Part shown: positions 1-5,905 of the stretch, one piece after another
Position numbering within the stretch: the stretch's first letter is position 1
Layout of the letters: each line of letters begins with the position of its first letter
Source of the DNA: Candidatus Iainarchaeum sp.
GTDB taxonomy: Archaea > Iainarchaeota > Iainarchaeia > Iainarchaeales > JAAZKV01
DNA: 8,035 nt
Assembly: GCA_028690725.1 (NCBI GenBank)
Contig: JAQVAR010000034.1
Span: forward strand, 1 to 8,035
Direction: 5' to 3'
Notes under the pieces: generated by a model
The model's input: only the letters and a program-made list of their open reading frames with translations
Databases searched by the model: none
Told to the model about the DNA's origin: nothing
Translations under genes and position numbers: made by a program

Positions 1-875
1 ATATCTGGTTTTTTTTCGATCCATGCTGTTACACATTCATGTGAATAATTACAATTTTTACAGTAATGGATTTGCATAAATTTTTGTGTTTGATTATCAT
101 ATATTGTATTTTTTCTAGTTTCGTCTACTTCACAAGCAATATTTTTAATTATGTTAAAATCAAATGTTTTTGTATCAAACCCAGCATTTTCTCCTTCAAA
201 AATTGTTTTAATTCTGTATTCTCCTAAATTTTTTATTTCAATATTCCAGACAAAAGAGTGTTTTTGGTCTTGTAATAATAAATCTATATTTTGATATGGG
301 AAATTTTTATCAGTTTTCTCCCATGTTTCATCAACTTTTTTGTACAACTCGAGAGTATTGCTTCCTCTTACCAAACTAATTTTTCCTGAATTTTTAACAT
401 TTATTTGTATATCTAAATTATTTCCTTCTTGTTTTATTTTTTCTATTTCTTCAATTTGGGCTTGAGCTGGTTTGTCTCCAAAATAAATCCTACATATGGA
501 TATTTTTTCATATTCGCATCTTACAAAAAAATCATATCTTTTTTCGTTTTTGAATTTTACAGTTGTATAATTCCATTCTATTAATTCACATTCTTCACCC
601 ATTAAACAACAAATATTTGGATTAGTGCATTCTATTGCTATTGAACGTTTTATTGTATCAAAACTTGTTTTTGTTAGAATATAACCTGGTTCTACTTTTT
701 TCAAGGGAATCATTATTAGTTTTCCTAGCATTTCATTTGTTTCTGCAATTTTTAATCCTTCGTCTATCTCAATTTTTAAATCAGTTTCTAACATCAATTG
801 ATTAAAAAGGGTTGTTGCAATAAATAATAATGCTATTGATATTACTGCCCAAATAATTAAATCAAATATTTTCAT
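1..875 (-). CDS. Membrane-anchored cysteine-rich exported protein, C-terminus cut by left edge
   Basis: The frame is open from the ATG at 875 to the window edge (291 codons, no stop seen). Residues about 4-24 form one hydrophobic helix after a short charged start (MKIFDLIIWAV), so the protein is probably an N-terminally anchored protein whose bulk lies outside the membrane. The rest is polar and beta-rich; residues 153-245 alternate strands and turns like an Ig-like/CARDB-type domain, though this is only an impression. There are ten cysteines (83, 89, 90, 96, 120, 128, 248, 272, 275, 281), including a CxxC followed by HEC near the edge, which could make disulfides or bind metal. The start ATG overlaps the upstream TGA (ATGA), with a weak AAGG about 8 bases upstream, so it is translationally coupled to the 76-aa gene. 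I do not recognise the family. Confidence 0.8.
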   Translation of the reverse strand, partial: MKIFDLIIWAVISIALLFIATTLFNQLMLETDLKIEIDEGLKIAETNEMLGKLIMIPLKKVEPGYILTKTSFDTIKRSIAIECTNPNICCLMGEECELIEWNYTTVKFKNEKRYDFFVRCEYEKISICRIYFGDKPAQAQIEEIEKIKQEGNNLDIQINVKNSGKISLVRGSNTLELYKKVDETWEKTDKNFPYQNIDLLLQDQKHSFVWNIEIKNLGEYRIKTIFEGENAGFDTKTFDFNIIKNIACEVDETRKNTIYDNQTQKFMQIHYCKNCNYSHECVTAWIEKKPD

Positions 876-1102
876 TTTTTTTGCCTTCTTCTTGGTTTAG
901 TTAATATAATCTCTTCTTTCAAAAGCCATTTGAATATTCCAGTTAATGCTATTACAAATAAGAATACCATTGCATAACTTATCAAATCATTATTGTACAT
1001 GAATTGGTGTTTGAATTCTTCTGACCATATATAGAATTGAAATGTTAATACTGCTACAATTGCAAATGTTATGCTAATTAATATCCATCTACTAGTGTTC
1101 AT
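872..1102 (-). CDS. Small two-helix membrane protein
   Basis: This 76-residue protein has two hydrophobic segments (about residues 5-25 and 38-60) joined by a short polar loop, and it ends in a basic tail (PRRRQKK). By the positive-inside rule the C-terminus is probably cytoplasmic; since the segment count is even, the N-terminus would be cytoplasmic too. It starts 38 bases after the ligase stop, with no clear Shine-Dalgarno sequence and no convincing TATA box in the gap, so read-through from the ligase promoter is likely. Its stop codon overlaps the start of the next gene by 4 bases. That gene is also membrane-anchored, so the two products may work together. No family recognised; the coupled overlap is the main support that it is real. 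Confidence 0.72.
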   Translation of the reverse strand: MNTSRWILISITFAIVAVLTFQFYIWSEEFKHQFMYNNDLISYAMVFLFVIALTGIFKWLLKEEIILTKPRRRQKK

Positions 1103-1140
1103 TATTAGAATAAGTTTTTTGTATTATTTATTGTTTTCTA

Positions 1141-2940
1141 TTATTCTTTTTGTCCAAATAGTTCAACAGAAACTTTTTTTTGTTTTGAATACATTTGTTT
1201 TACTTCGTTTGTTGTTGTTGCTTGTTCTGGTTTTTTATCATTTCTAAATTTTATCATTCTTGGAAATCTTAAAGCTAAACCAGTTTCTTCTTTTGCACAT
1301 GAATGAAGAGGGCTTTTTGTTATTTCATCTGCTCTTACTTCTATTACTATTTTTGGTTCTACCCAATAATCTGGTTTTAATTCTGATATTATTCTAACAT
1401 TTTTAATAGTTTTTATTTTTGATAATCTTTCTTCTAATTCTTTTAGTATTTCTTCAGTCATTCCTGTTCCTATTTTTGCAATACTTTCAAATAAGTCTTT
1501 TTCTTTGTTGTACGCTGCTACTAATAATGCACCTAAACCAAATTGTGTTCTTTTTCCTTTTCCTGTATAATAACCAATTATTACTAAATCTAATGTATCG
1601 TCCAAATTTCCCTTGTAGGATCTTTTTAATTTTATCCAAGAAAATTTTCTTGCTCCTGCTATATATGGTGCATCCAAATCTTTTGCCATTATTCCTTCTA
1701 ATCCTTGTGATATTTTTTCTTCAAAAAATTTTTCTAATTCTTTTGCGCTATTTATTATTTTCATCTCGCTTAATTTTATTATTTCATTTTCTTTTATTAT
1801 TGATTCTAATATTTTTCTTCTTTCTTTGAATGGTTTTTCCATCAAATTTTTTCCTTCTAAATAAACTATGTCAAACAAGAATAATTGTAATGGATATTCT
1901 TTTGCTTTTTTTTCAACATCATATTTTCTTTTTCTTTGTATTGTTATTTGAAATGGGTAATATTCGTTTGTTTCTTCATTAAAAGCAAGTGCTTCTCCTT
2001 CTATAAAAAGTTTTTTTGATTTTAATTGTTTTACTGCTTCGATTATTTCTGGAAACATTTTTGTTATATTCTCGCTTTGTCTAGAAAAAATTTTTATTTC
2101 ATTGTCGTCTTTTGAAATGAGGATTCGGAATCCATCGTATTTTGCTTCTACTGCACATTTTCCCAATTTTTTAATTATTTCTTTTGCACTTGGAAGTCTT
2201 TCTGCTGCAGTTGGTCTTATTGGAGTACCCGTTTTTATTTCAACTTTTTTTAAACCGTTTATTCCTTTTTCTTTTATTATTTCTGATATTTCTCCTAAAT
2301 CTGAGTAAACATTGTAAGCTTTTTCTATTTTTTCTCTTAATTTTTGTTTAATTTTTCTTTTTTCTTCTTCTTTTAATTTTAACCAATTTTTTTCTTGTTT
2401 TGCAATCATTATTGCGATTGAATCCATTATTGTTGGGTCTCCTACTCCTAATCTAATATTTCCTAAGGGTATTCTTGCAATGTATTTTGCTTCTTTTTGT
2501 GTTGAAGAATTAAATAATTCTGCTAATAATTTTATTTTTGTTTCTTGGCTACCAATTCCTTCTCTTAAAGACATTTTTTCAAAATTTTCAAAAACTTTTT
2601 TTAATGTTAATTCTTTTGTAAACAAGCTTCCTTGACTTTTTTTTATGAGCATTTCTTCTACAACTTCTCCCAAATCTCCTTTTTTTGAAAAAGATTCCTC
2701 AATTTCTTTTCTTGTGAAACCAGTTGCTTTTGATATTCCTTCTGCAATTAATTTTTCTCCAAAACCAATTTCTTTTCCCTCAAATGTTGGTGCTACTTGC
2801 CCTTGTAACAAGTAAATTATTTTTTTTATTTCTTCTTTATTTGTTTTTTCAAATAATTCTGCCAAATAATCAGTCATTTCTAATCTAGAAGAGACATTTT
2901 CTATTTTATCAAAATATTCTGCAATTGTTATAAATAACAT
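1141..2940 (-). CDS. lig: ATP-dependent DNA ligase (archaeal LigI type)
   Basis: It seals DNA nicks through a ligase-AMP intermediate, chiefly joining Okazaki fragments and finishing repair. Numbered from the MLF start (599 aa): residues 1-220 are the helical DNA-binding domain; the adenylation domain carries motif I EAKYDGFR with nucleophile Lys267, motif III EGE at 314-316, motif IIIa FLFDIVY near 354, motif IV EGIMAK at 415-420 and motif V SWIKLK at 434-439. The OB domain ends in the RFPR...DDK/TT-type block typical of archaeal enzymes. Length fits the family (about 560-600 aa), with no missing catalytic residue. An in-frame ATG three codons upstream (2949) is possible. I prefer 2940 because relatives begin near MLFxxLAEYF, and because the best TATA-like box (2968-2975) predicts transcription starting near 2945. 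It appears to head an operon with two membrane proteins. Confidence 0.97.
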   Translation of the reverse strand: MLFITIAEYFDKIENVSSRLEMTDYLAELFEKTNKEEIKKIIYLLQGQVAPTFEGKEIGFGEKLIAEGISKATGFTRKEIEESFSKKGDLGEVVEEMLIKKSQGSLFTKELTLKKVFENFEKMSLREGIGSQETKIKLLAELFNSSTQKEAKYIARIPLGNIRLGVGDPTIMDSIAIMIAKQEKNWLKLKEEEKRKIKQKLREKIEKAYNVYSDLGEISEIIKEKGINGLKKVEIKTGTPIRPTAAERLPSAKEIIKKLGKCAVEAKYDGFRILISKDDNEIKIFSRQSENITKMFPEIIEAVKQLKSKKLFIEGEALAFNEETNEYYPFQITIQRKRKYDVEKKAKEYPLQLFLFDIVYLEGKNLMEKPFKERRKILESIIKENEIIKLSEMKIINSAKELEKFFEEKISQGLEGIMAKDLDAPYIAGARKFSWIKLKRSYKGNLDDTLDLVIIGYYTGKGKRTQFGLGALLVAAYNKEKDLFESIAKIGTGMTEEILKELEERLSKIKTIKNVRIISELKPDYWVEPKIVIEVRADEITKSPLHSCAKEETGLALRFPRMIKFRNDKKPEQATTTNEVKQMYSKQKKVSVELFGQKE

Positions 2941-2967
2941 TTTTATCATTAAAATTAGGTAGCATAA

Positions 2968-2975
2968 GTATTTTA
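2968..2975 (-). promoter_or_regulatory. Likely TATA box of the ligase operon
   Basis: On the minus strand this reads TAAAATAC, close to the TTTAAATAC seen at other promoters here. It lies about 31 bases before the ATG at 2940, which predicts a leader of five bases or fewer. No Shine-Dalgarno sequence precedes the gene, which fits a near-leaderless mRNA. A rival A/T box (TTTTTAAA) lies at 2992-2999. Confidence 0.5.
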
Positions 2976-2997
2976 GTATTGTTTTTTTGTTTAAAAA

Positions 2998-3050
2998 GTG
3001 CTACCAAGCGAAGCGCGGTGTACAGCGCGTGAACCTAGCTTTAACTTCGC
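2998..3050. ncRNA. GC-rich structured stretch, probable RNA, unidentified
   Basis: In very AT-rich surroundings this stretch is about half G+C and has several self-complementary segments. GCGAAG (3008-3013) pairs with CTTCGC (3045-3050), CGCG (3014-3017) pairs with CGCG (3026-3029), and GCTA (3000-3003) can pair with TAGC (3036-3039). The first two helices can stack coaxially, leaving a 15-base bulge at 3030-3044. Such islands in AT-rich archaea usually mark structured RNA. It lies directly downstream of the C/D box sRNA on the minus strand and just before a TTTTT run (2993-2998 region), so it could be a 3' extension or terminator of that transcript, or a separate RNA. It does not fit a tRNA, and an H/ACA reading lacks a good ANA box. 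Strand and function are undetermined. Confidence 0.4.
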
Positions 3051-3114
3051 CTCAGTCTGCCCATCAGTCATCAAAACTTAAAAGTGTTTCAGACTAACTT
3101 TTTTCATCACTGGC
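3049..3114 (-). ncRNA. C/D box guide sRNA (2'-O-methylation guide)
   Basis: Read 5' to 3' on the minus strand, all four boxes appear in order: terminal stem GCC, C box GTGATGA (3110-3104), an 11-nt guide (3103-3093), D' box CTGA (3092-3089), a 14-nt spacer, C' box TTGATGA (3074-3068), a 12-nt guide CTGATGGGCAGA (3067-3056), D box CTGA (3055-3052) and terminal stem GGC. The 66-nt length and 12-nt D guide are typical of archaeal guides that bind L7Ae, Nop5 and fibrillarin. The D'-C' spacer is longer than usual and can itself pair (AAC.CTT/AAG.TT). By the D+5 rule the D guide would direct methylation of the C in UCUGC of a target reading UCUGCCCAUCAG; the target is not identified. A TTTAAATA box lies about 34 bases upstream of the molecule's start, which fits its own promoter. 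Confidence 0.82.
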
Positions 3115-3144
3115 AAATAATATTTGGAACAATACATTAAAAAA

Positions 3145-3152
3145 TATTTAAA
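3145..3152 (-). promoter_or_regulatory. TATA box of the C/D box sRNA
   Basis: The minus strand reads TTTAAATA, the same core used by the protein genes in this window. Counting about 26 bases downstream puts transcription start near 3122, a few bases before the sRNA terminal stem at 3114. No open reading frame follows directly, which supports an RNA gene rather than a long ligase leader. Confidence 0.6.
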
Positions 3153-3196
3153 ATAAGAAAAAAATAAAACACACAATTTTTAGGACATTTTTTTGT

Positions 3197-3229
3197 TAAA
3201 TTAGCGTAAAATGCTTAATTTAGTCTAAA
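3197..3229. promoter_or_regulatory. Symmetrical site upstream of the histone promoter
   Basis: Two overlapping symmetrical elements sit just before the histone TATA box: an imperfect inverted repeat TAAATTAGC (3197-3205) / GCTTAATTTA (3213-3222) with one bulged base, and a perfect palindrome TTTAG-T-CTAAA (3219-3229). The palindrome ends 8 bases before the TATA box at 3238, where an archaeal activator or repressor dimer could touch TBP/TFB. AT-rich DNA yields chance palindromes, so the regulatory role is inference. Confidence 0.35.
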
Positions 3230-3237
3230 CCACTTGA

Positions 3238-3245
3238 TTTAAATA
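3238..3245 (+). promoter_or_regulatory. TATA box of the histone gene
   Basis: TTTAAATA followed by CTTT. It predicts transcription start near 3267 and a leader of roughly 28 bases, which contains a tiny GCC-GTT-GGC hairpin (3271-3279) and the ribosome binding site. It is the longest-leader gene in the window with a strong Shine-Dalgarno, as expected for a highly expressed protein. Confidence 0.65.
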
Positions 3246-3282
3246 CTTTAATGATTTAACTTTATAAAAAGCCGTTGGCAAA

Positions 3283-3287
3283 GGGGG
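3283..3287 (+). promoter_or_regulatory. Ribosome binding site deciding the histone start
   Basis: GGGGG can pair with the CCUCC of 16S rRNA (one G-U pair). It ends 8 bases before the ATG at 3296. This supports 3296 as the start instead of the in-frame TTG at 3275, which lies upstream of the site. Confidence 0.7.
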
Positions 3288-3295
3288 AATTTATT

Positions 3296-3472
3296 ATGGC
3301 TGAAGTTTTAGTTGTTACTTCTAAAGTAAAGGAAGCAGTAAAAGCACAAGGTTGTAATACTGCTAGTGATGCAGTTGAAGCATTGAGTGCAAAAGTTAAT
3401 CAAATGGTTAAGGATGCTGCTGAAAGAGCAAAAGCAAATGGAAGAAAAACAGTTAGAGGCGTAGACTTCTAA
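3296..3472 (+). CDS. Small single-domain histone with truncated alpha-3
   Basis: A 58-residue DNA-packaging protein. MAEVLVVTSKVKEAVK gives helix 1 (about residues 9-18), a loop follows, then a long helix 2 (about 24-48) ends in NGRKTV, the RKT loop that in histone folds touches DNA. It stops at GVDF, where a canonical archaeal histone (HMfB type, about 69 aa) would continue through helix 3, so helix 3 is reduced to at most one turn. This layout and the VLVVTSKVK opening resemble the short histones found in bacteria such as Bdellovibrio (Bd0055) and in many DPANN archaea, rather than nucleosome-type archaeal histones. The product probably dimerises; whether it wraps, bends or bridges DNA cannot be read here. 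Lys and Arg residues cluster in helix 2 and the loop. Strong promoter, good ribosome site and its own terminator suggest high monocistronic expression. Confidence 0.88.
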   Translation: MAEVLVVTSKVKEAVKAQGCNTASDAVEALSAKVNQMVKDAAERAKANGRKTVRGVDF

Positions 3473-3487
3473 ATTGTTTATAATAAT

Positions 3488-3526
3488 TTTTTTGGAGGGT
3501 TTAATCTCTCCAAAAAACTTTTTTTT
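3488..3526 (+). terminator. Hairpin plus T-tract terminator after the histone gene
   Basis: TTTTTTGGAGGG (3488-3499) pairs with CTCTCCAAAAAA (3506-3517; one G-U pair) around a six-base loop, and eight Ts follow one base later (3519-3526). This 12-bp stem with a U-tract is an intrinsic-terminator shape on the plus strand. The gap to the convergent membrane-protein gene is only 79 bases; on the minus strand the hairpin lacks a comparable T-run, so it mainly serves the histone transcript. Confidence 0.7.
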
Positions 3527-3551
3527 AATAGTATTTGAGTTTAATAATTAT

Positions 3552-4349
3552 TTAAATTTTTTTTCTAAGTAAGTTAACAAATCCTGAATATGTAATTGCA
3601 TTAATTAAACTAATTAAACCATTATTTCCTATTATTGTTAATGTTGTTAGTATTATTATTCCAATTATTATTTGTGCGAAAAAAAATTTTGTTTTAATAT
3701 TATCTTTGAATACTTCTCCAAAGTAAGTTGACAAAATTGTTGCGAATAAGGTAAAAAATTGGAATAATGCAAATGCAAATGTTATTAAAAGAAATATATT
3801 GTTTGTTAAAATAAATTCTTTACTAATTTCAATTCCAAATAAAAAAATTATTATTCCAAATAAATATATTCCAATTAAAGAAAAAATACTTTTTATTAAT
3901 GCTTTTTGGTTATTTTGTTTTACTATTTTTGAATAAATTATTGCTATTATGAAAATTGATAATAATATTATTACAACTAAAAAATTAGATCCACTTTCCC
4001 CAGAAAGTATATAATTTGTTAAACCAATAAAATAATTAGAAATATTATTTGAAAAATTCGTGAATAAAATTGCAATAATTGTTAGTATTGTGGTAGTTAG
4101 TAAAAAACTAGTATTAAGAATATTAAATCTTTCATAAAAATATTTTTTTTGTTTTTTCATGCTGATTATTGATGCTAATACAACAATAAGAAAAACATCA
4201 AAGGTTATGATTGCAATTAAACCTTGTTTTGGAAAAACAGGATTATTTATTATGTTTAGAGCAAAATAAATAGTTATTGAAATTATTAAAAAGATTATAA
4301 AAATTATTACGAAATCAGAAATATATTTTGGTTTTTTCAAATTTCTCAC
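3552..4349 (-). CDS. Seven-helix membrane protein, unknown function
   Basis: A 265-residue integral membrane protein with about seven hydrophobic segments (roughly 11-32, 42-63, 78-97, 122-142, 152-172, 181-206, 221-241), rich in Ile, Phe and Leu, with a basic N-terminus (MRNLKKPK) and a basic C-terminus (LLRKKI). I see no transporter, protease or enzyme motif. The start is a GTG whose G is the last base of the upstream TAG stop (TAGTG), a one-base overlap indicating translational coupling with endA. It is the last gene of the three-gene unit starting at 5257. Function unknown; operon placement with a tRNA-processing enzyme may reflect only shared transcription. Confidence 0.82.
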   Translation of the reverse strand: MRNLKKPKYISDFVIIFIIFLIISITIYFALNIINNPVFPKQGLIAIITFDVFLIVVLASIISMKKQKKYFYERFNILNTSFLLTTTILTIIAILFTNFSNNISNYFIGLTNYILSGESGSNFLVVIILLSIFIIAIIYSKIVKQNNQKALIKSIFSLIGIYLFGIIIFLFGIEISKEFILTNNIFLLITFAFALFQFFTLFATILSTYFGEVFKDNIKTKFFFAQIIIGIIILTTLTIIGNNGLISLINAITYSGFVNLLRKKI

Positions 4350-4861
4350 TAAAATAGTTTTCTTTCCATTTGATAATAGTTTATTGAATTTTCTCTGTCT
4401 ATAACTGCGATTATTAATTTTATGTGAATGTTCCCTGCTAGTCTTGTCATTCTGCTTATTTGTGTCATACTAATTTTTTCACTTTCTGAGTGAACACTTA
4501 TTCCGTATTGTGAGTGTGCTTCTCCCATTTTTTTTCCTTTTGGGTACACCCTAAAATCAAATCCAAATTTTAATCCTGTTTTTAATTGGTATTTTTCTCT
4601 TAGTTCTGAAAAAACAATTGATTTTGAATAAAACTTTTTGTCTTTTTTTAATCCTAATTCCAAAATTTTTTTTAAACTAACTTTTTTCTTTCCTTCATAA
4701 ATTATTATTTTTTCTTTTGCTATTAAAAATAATGCTTCATACAAATCTAGTACGAGATTTCTTCCCTTGTTTTCTCCAAATCCTTTTTCTACTAGCGTTC
4801 CTTTTAATGTTGAATCTTCTATTATTACTTTATCTTCTATTAAATAGCATTTGTTATCCAT
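4349..4861 (-). CDS. endA: tRNA-splicing endonuclease EndA, short homotetramer type
   Basis: It cuts pre-tRNAs (and other archaeal RNAs) at bulge-helix-bulge intron borders. The 170-aa length matches the single-domain alpha4 enzymes (about 170-180 aa), not the fused alpha2 form. The N-terminal domain (about 1-85) is variable; the C-terminal catalytic domain begins at LKTGLKFGFDFRVYPKG. The family's catalytic triad is intact: Tyr106 (RVY), His116 (EAHSQYG) and Lys148 (IHIKLIIAVID). The C-terminal strand (ENSINYYQMER) matches the YY-containing end used for subunit contact. On the minus strand GGTGA (4870-4866) is a proper Shine-Dalgarno, four bases before the ATG. It sits 12 bases after the USP-like gene and overlaps the membrane protein by one base. 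Confidence 0.95.
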   Translation of the reverse strand: MDNKCYLIEDKVIIEDSTLKGTLVEKGFGENKGRNLVLDLYEALFLIAKEKIIIYEGKKKVSLKKILELGLKKDKKFYSKSIVFSELREKYQLKTGLKFGFDFRVYPKGKKMGEAHSQYGISVHSESEKISMTQISRMTRLAGNIHIKLIIAVIDRENSINYYQMERKLF

Positions 4862-4865
4862 TTTT

Positions 4866-4870
4866 TCACC
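4866..4870 (-). promoter_or_regulatory. Ribosome binding site of endA
   Basis: GGTGA on the minus strand complements the UCACC near the 3' end of archaeal 16S rRNA and lies four bases before the ATG at 4861, inside the 12-base gap between the two genes. It fixes the endA start and shows that internal operon genes use Shine-Dalgarno initiation while the first gene does not. Confidence 0.65.
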
Positions 4871-4873
4871 AAC

Positions 4874-5257
4874 TCATTTTTCTTTTATTTTTATTGTTTC
4901 ATATTTTATCTTATTTTTTTTCAAATCATTTATTAGGTCTTCAAAAAACTTATTTTTTTGTTCTATTAAAACAACTTTGTCTGCCTGTTGTATTATTGCT
5001 ATTGAAATAATTTTTTTGTTTGTTGAACCCCACTCAGTTATTTCTTCGCATTTTTTTCTTTTCAAACCAATTTTTTTTATCATTTCTGACATTATCGTAC
5101 TAAATTGCATTACTTCTCCCATTGCAGTACTTGTTTTATTCATAAAATCTCTGTCAATTATTTGTAATAATATTATTTTGTCAGCTCCTTTTGATATTGC
5201 ATTAATATATTCTTCAGAATTTTCTTTTCCGTTTAACAATGGTGCTAAAACATGCAT
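4874..5257 (-). CDS. Universal-stress-protein-like alpha/beta protein
   Basis: A 127-residue soluble protein with alternating strand-helix units: VLAPLLNGKENSEEYINAISKG opens like the USP pattern (strand, conserved N/S-E-S, helix), then KIILLQIID, a long helix, a central EEITEWG segment, helix, KVVLIEQ and a final KYETIKI strand. The usual C-terminal ATP loop GxxG(9x)GS/T of nucleotide-binding USPs is absent, so a non-ATP-binding or divergent Rossmann-like role is more likely. The start at 5257 lies about 34 bases from a TTTAAATA box, so the mRNA leader is only a few bases. It is the first gene of the unit with endA and the seven-helix protein. The fold is an inference from pattern; function is unknown. 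Confidence 0.75.
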   Translation of the reverse strand: MHVLAPLLNGKENSEEYINAISKGADKIILLQIIDRDFMNKTSTAMGEVMQFSTIMSEMIKKIGLKRKKCEEITEWGSTNKKIISIAIIQQADKVVLIEQKNKFFEDLINDLKKNKIKYETIKIKEK

Positions 5258-5286
5258 TTATTATCAGTAATTATATTATTGTTAGT

Positions 5287-5294
5287 TATTTAAA
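5287..5294 (-). promoter_or_regulatory. TATA box of the USP-like/endA operon
   Basis: The minus strand reads TTTAAATA. Predicted transcription start is near 5264, giving a leader of about 7 bases before the ATG at 5257; no Shine-Dalgarno is present, consistent with near-leaderless translation. It lies 25 bases from the divergent plus-strand TATA box. Confidence 0.65.
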
Positions 5295-5318
5295 GTCTTT
5301 TCTTAATAATTATAAAAC

Positions 5319-5326
5319 TTTAAATA
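5319..5326 (+). promoter_or_regulatory. TATA box of the helical protein/PIN/GNAT operon
   Basis: TTTAAATA followed by CC. The start codon at 5349 is about 26-27 bases from the box centre, exactly where archaeal transcription begins, so the mRNA should be leaderless, starting at or next to the ATG. The sequence before the ATG (CTCTTCTTTATT) has no Shine-Dalgarno. Confidence 0.7.
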
Positions 5327-5348
5327 CCAGTTATTCCTCTTCTTTATT

Positions 5349-5903
5349 ATGTTCAAACCACTTTTGTATGATATTAAAGAAGTAATGAAGCTTTTCAAGC
5401 AAGAACGTAGTTTAGAATTAAGGGGTTTGAGTAATAGGTTAATTAGAGAATCTACGATTGAAAATAGTTTTTCTAAAGCAGAATTGGGTGTAATAGCTTA
5501 TTCTTTGCATAAAATGGAATCAAAGAATCACTTTATTAATAATCTTAAGTGGCCAGATTTAAAAAAAGCAATTATTTTTTCTTTAGAAGAATCTTCTAAT
5601 GCATTTCAACAAGGTGGTGAAAAGCAATTTGTTTTGAAATTAAAAAAAGTTATTAAAATAATTGAAAATATTGATTCTAATTTAGGGAATTTTGCTCAAA
5701 GCATTTATGAAAAAGCAAAAGTCAAACAAGCATCATTAGCATATTCTTATGGTTTGAGTATTTCTCAATCAGCCGAACTAACTGGTGCTGACAAAAAAGA
5801 ATTACAAAGTTATATTGGTTTTACTACTATGCATGATGAAGAAAAAGAAGTAAAATCTTTGATTAAAAGAGTAAGTGAGTTAAAAGAATTTGTTAGGAGA
5901 TAA
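5349..5903 (+). CDS. Helical protein with HTH-like C-terminus, possible antitoxin-type partner of the PIN protein
   Basis: A 184-residue soluble, almost wholly helical protein rich in Lys, Glu and Ser. Residues about 126-157 (KQASLAYSYGLSISQSAELTG and on to YIG) match a helix-turn-helix rhythm: helix, G-S-S turn, then SAELTG and a second helix. This resembles the 'kAAELaG' core of UPF0175 proteins, the usual upstream partners of DUF3368 PIN proteins, and the next gene encodes a DUF3368-like PIN protein two bases downstream. The N-terminal 120 residues form extra helices not found in small antitoxins; I do not recognise them. The start is set by the leaderless TATA spacing. A regulatory or RNA-binding partner of the PIN protein is inference. 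It could instead be a housekeeping protein widespread in DPANN archaea. Confidence 0.82.
   Translation: MFKPLLYDIKEVMKLFKQERSLELRGLSNRLIRESTIENSFSKAELGVIAYSLHKMESKNHFINNLKWPDLKKAIIFSLEESSNAFQQGGEKQFVLKLKKVIKIIENIDSNLGNFAQSIYEKAKVKQASLAYSYGLSISQSAELTGADKKELQSYIGFTTMHDEEKEVKSLIKRVSELKEFVRR
5895..5899 (+). promoter_or_regulatory. Ribosome binding site of the PIN gene
   Basis: AGGAG lies inside the last codons of the upstream gene, six bases before the ATG at 5906. It fixes the start and couples translation of the two genes. Confidence 0.7.
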
Positions 5904-5905
5904 TT

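Noticed and set aside
1141..1180. PCNA-binding (PIP) box at the ligase C-terminus (QKKVSVELF)
   Set aside because: The spacing is off by one from QxxhxxFF/FY and the aromatic pair is missing; not enough to claim.
1419..1829. Open frame on the plus strand (Leu/Phe/Ile-rich product) inside the ligase gene
   Set aside because: It is antisense to the conserved ligase motifs; the hydrophobic composition is the complement of Lys/Glu codons. No promoter or ribosome site.
2102..2308. Open frame on the plus strand within the ligase gene
   Set aside because: Antisense to ligase motif I region, with no initiation signal or recognisable domain.
2998..3050. tRNA or split-tRNA half, suggested by GGTTCAC on the minus strand
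   Set aside because: The would-be T loop lacks the conserved A58 and its stem does not pair; no acceptor stem of the right geometry exists.
3275..3295. Upstream TTG start adding seven residues to the histone
   Set aside because: It lies before the GGGGG ribosome site, and the family sequence begins at MAEVL; the ATG at 3296 fits both.
4717..5270. Two overlapping plus-strand open frames opposite endA and the USP-like gene
   Set aside because: Phe/Leu-rich antisense shadows of well-supported genes, with no TATA box or Shine-Dalgarno.
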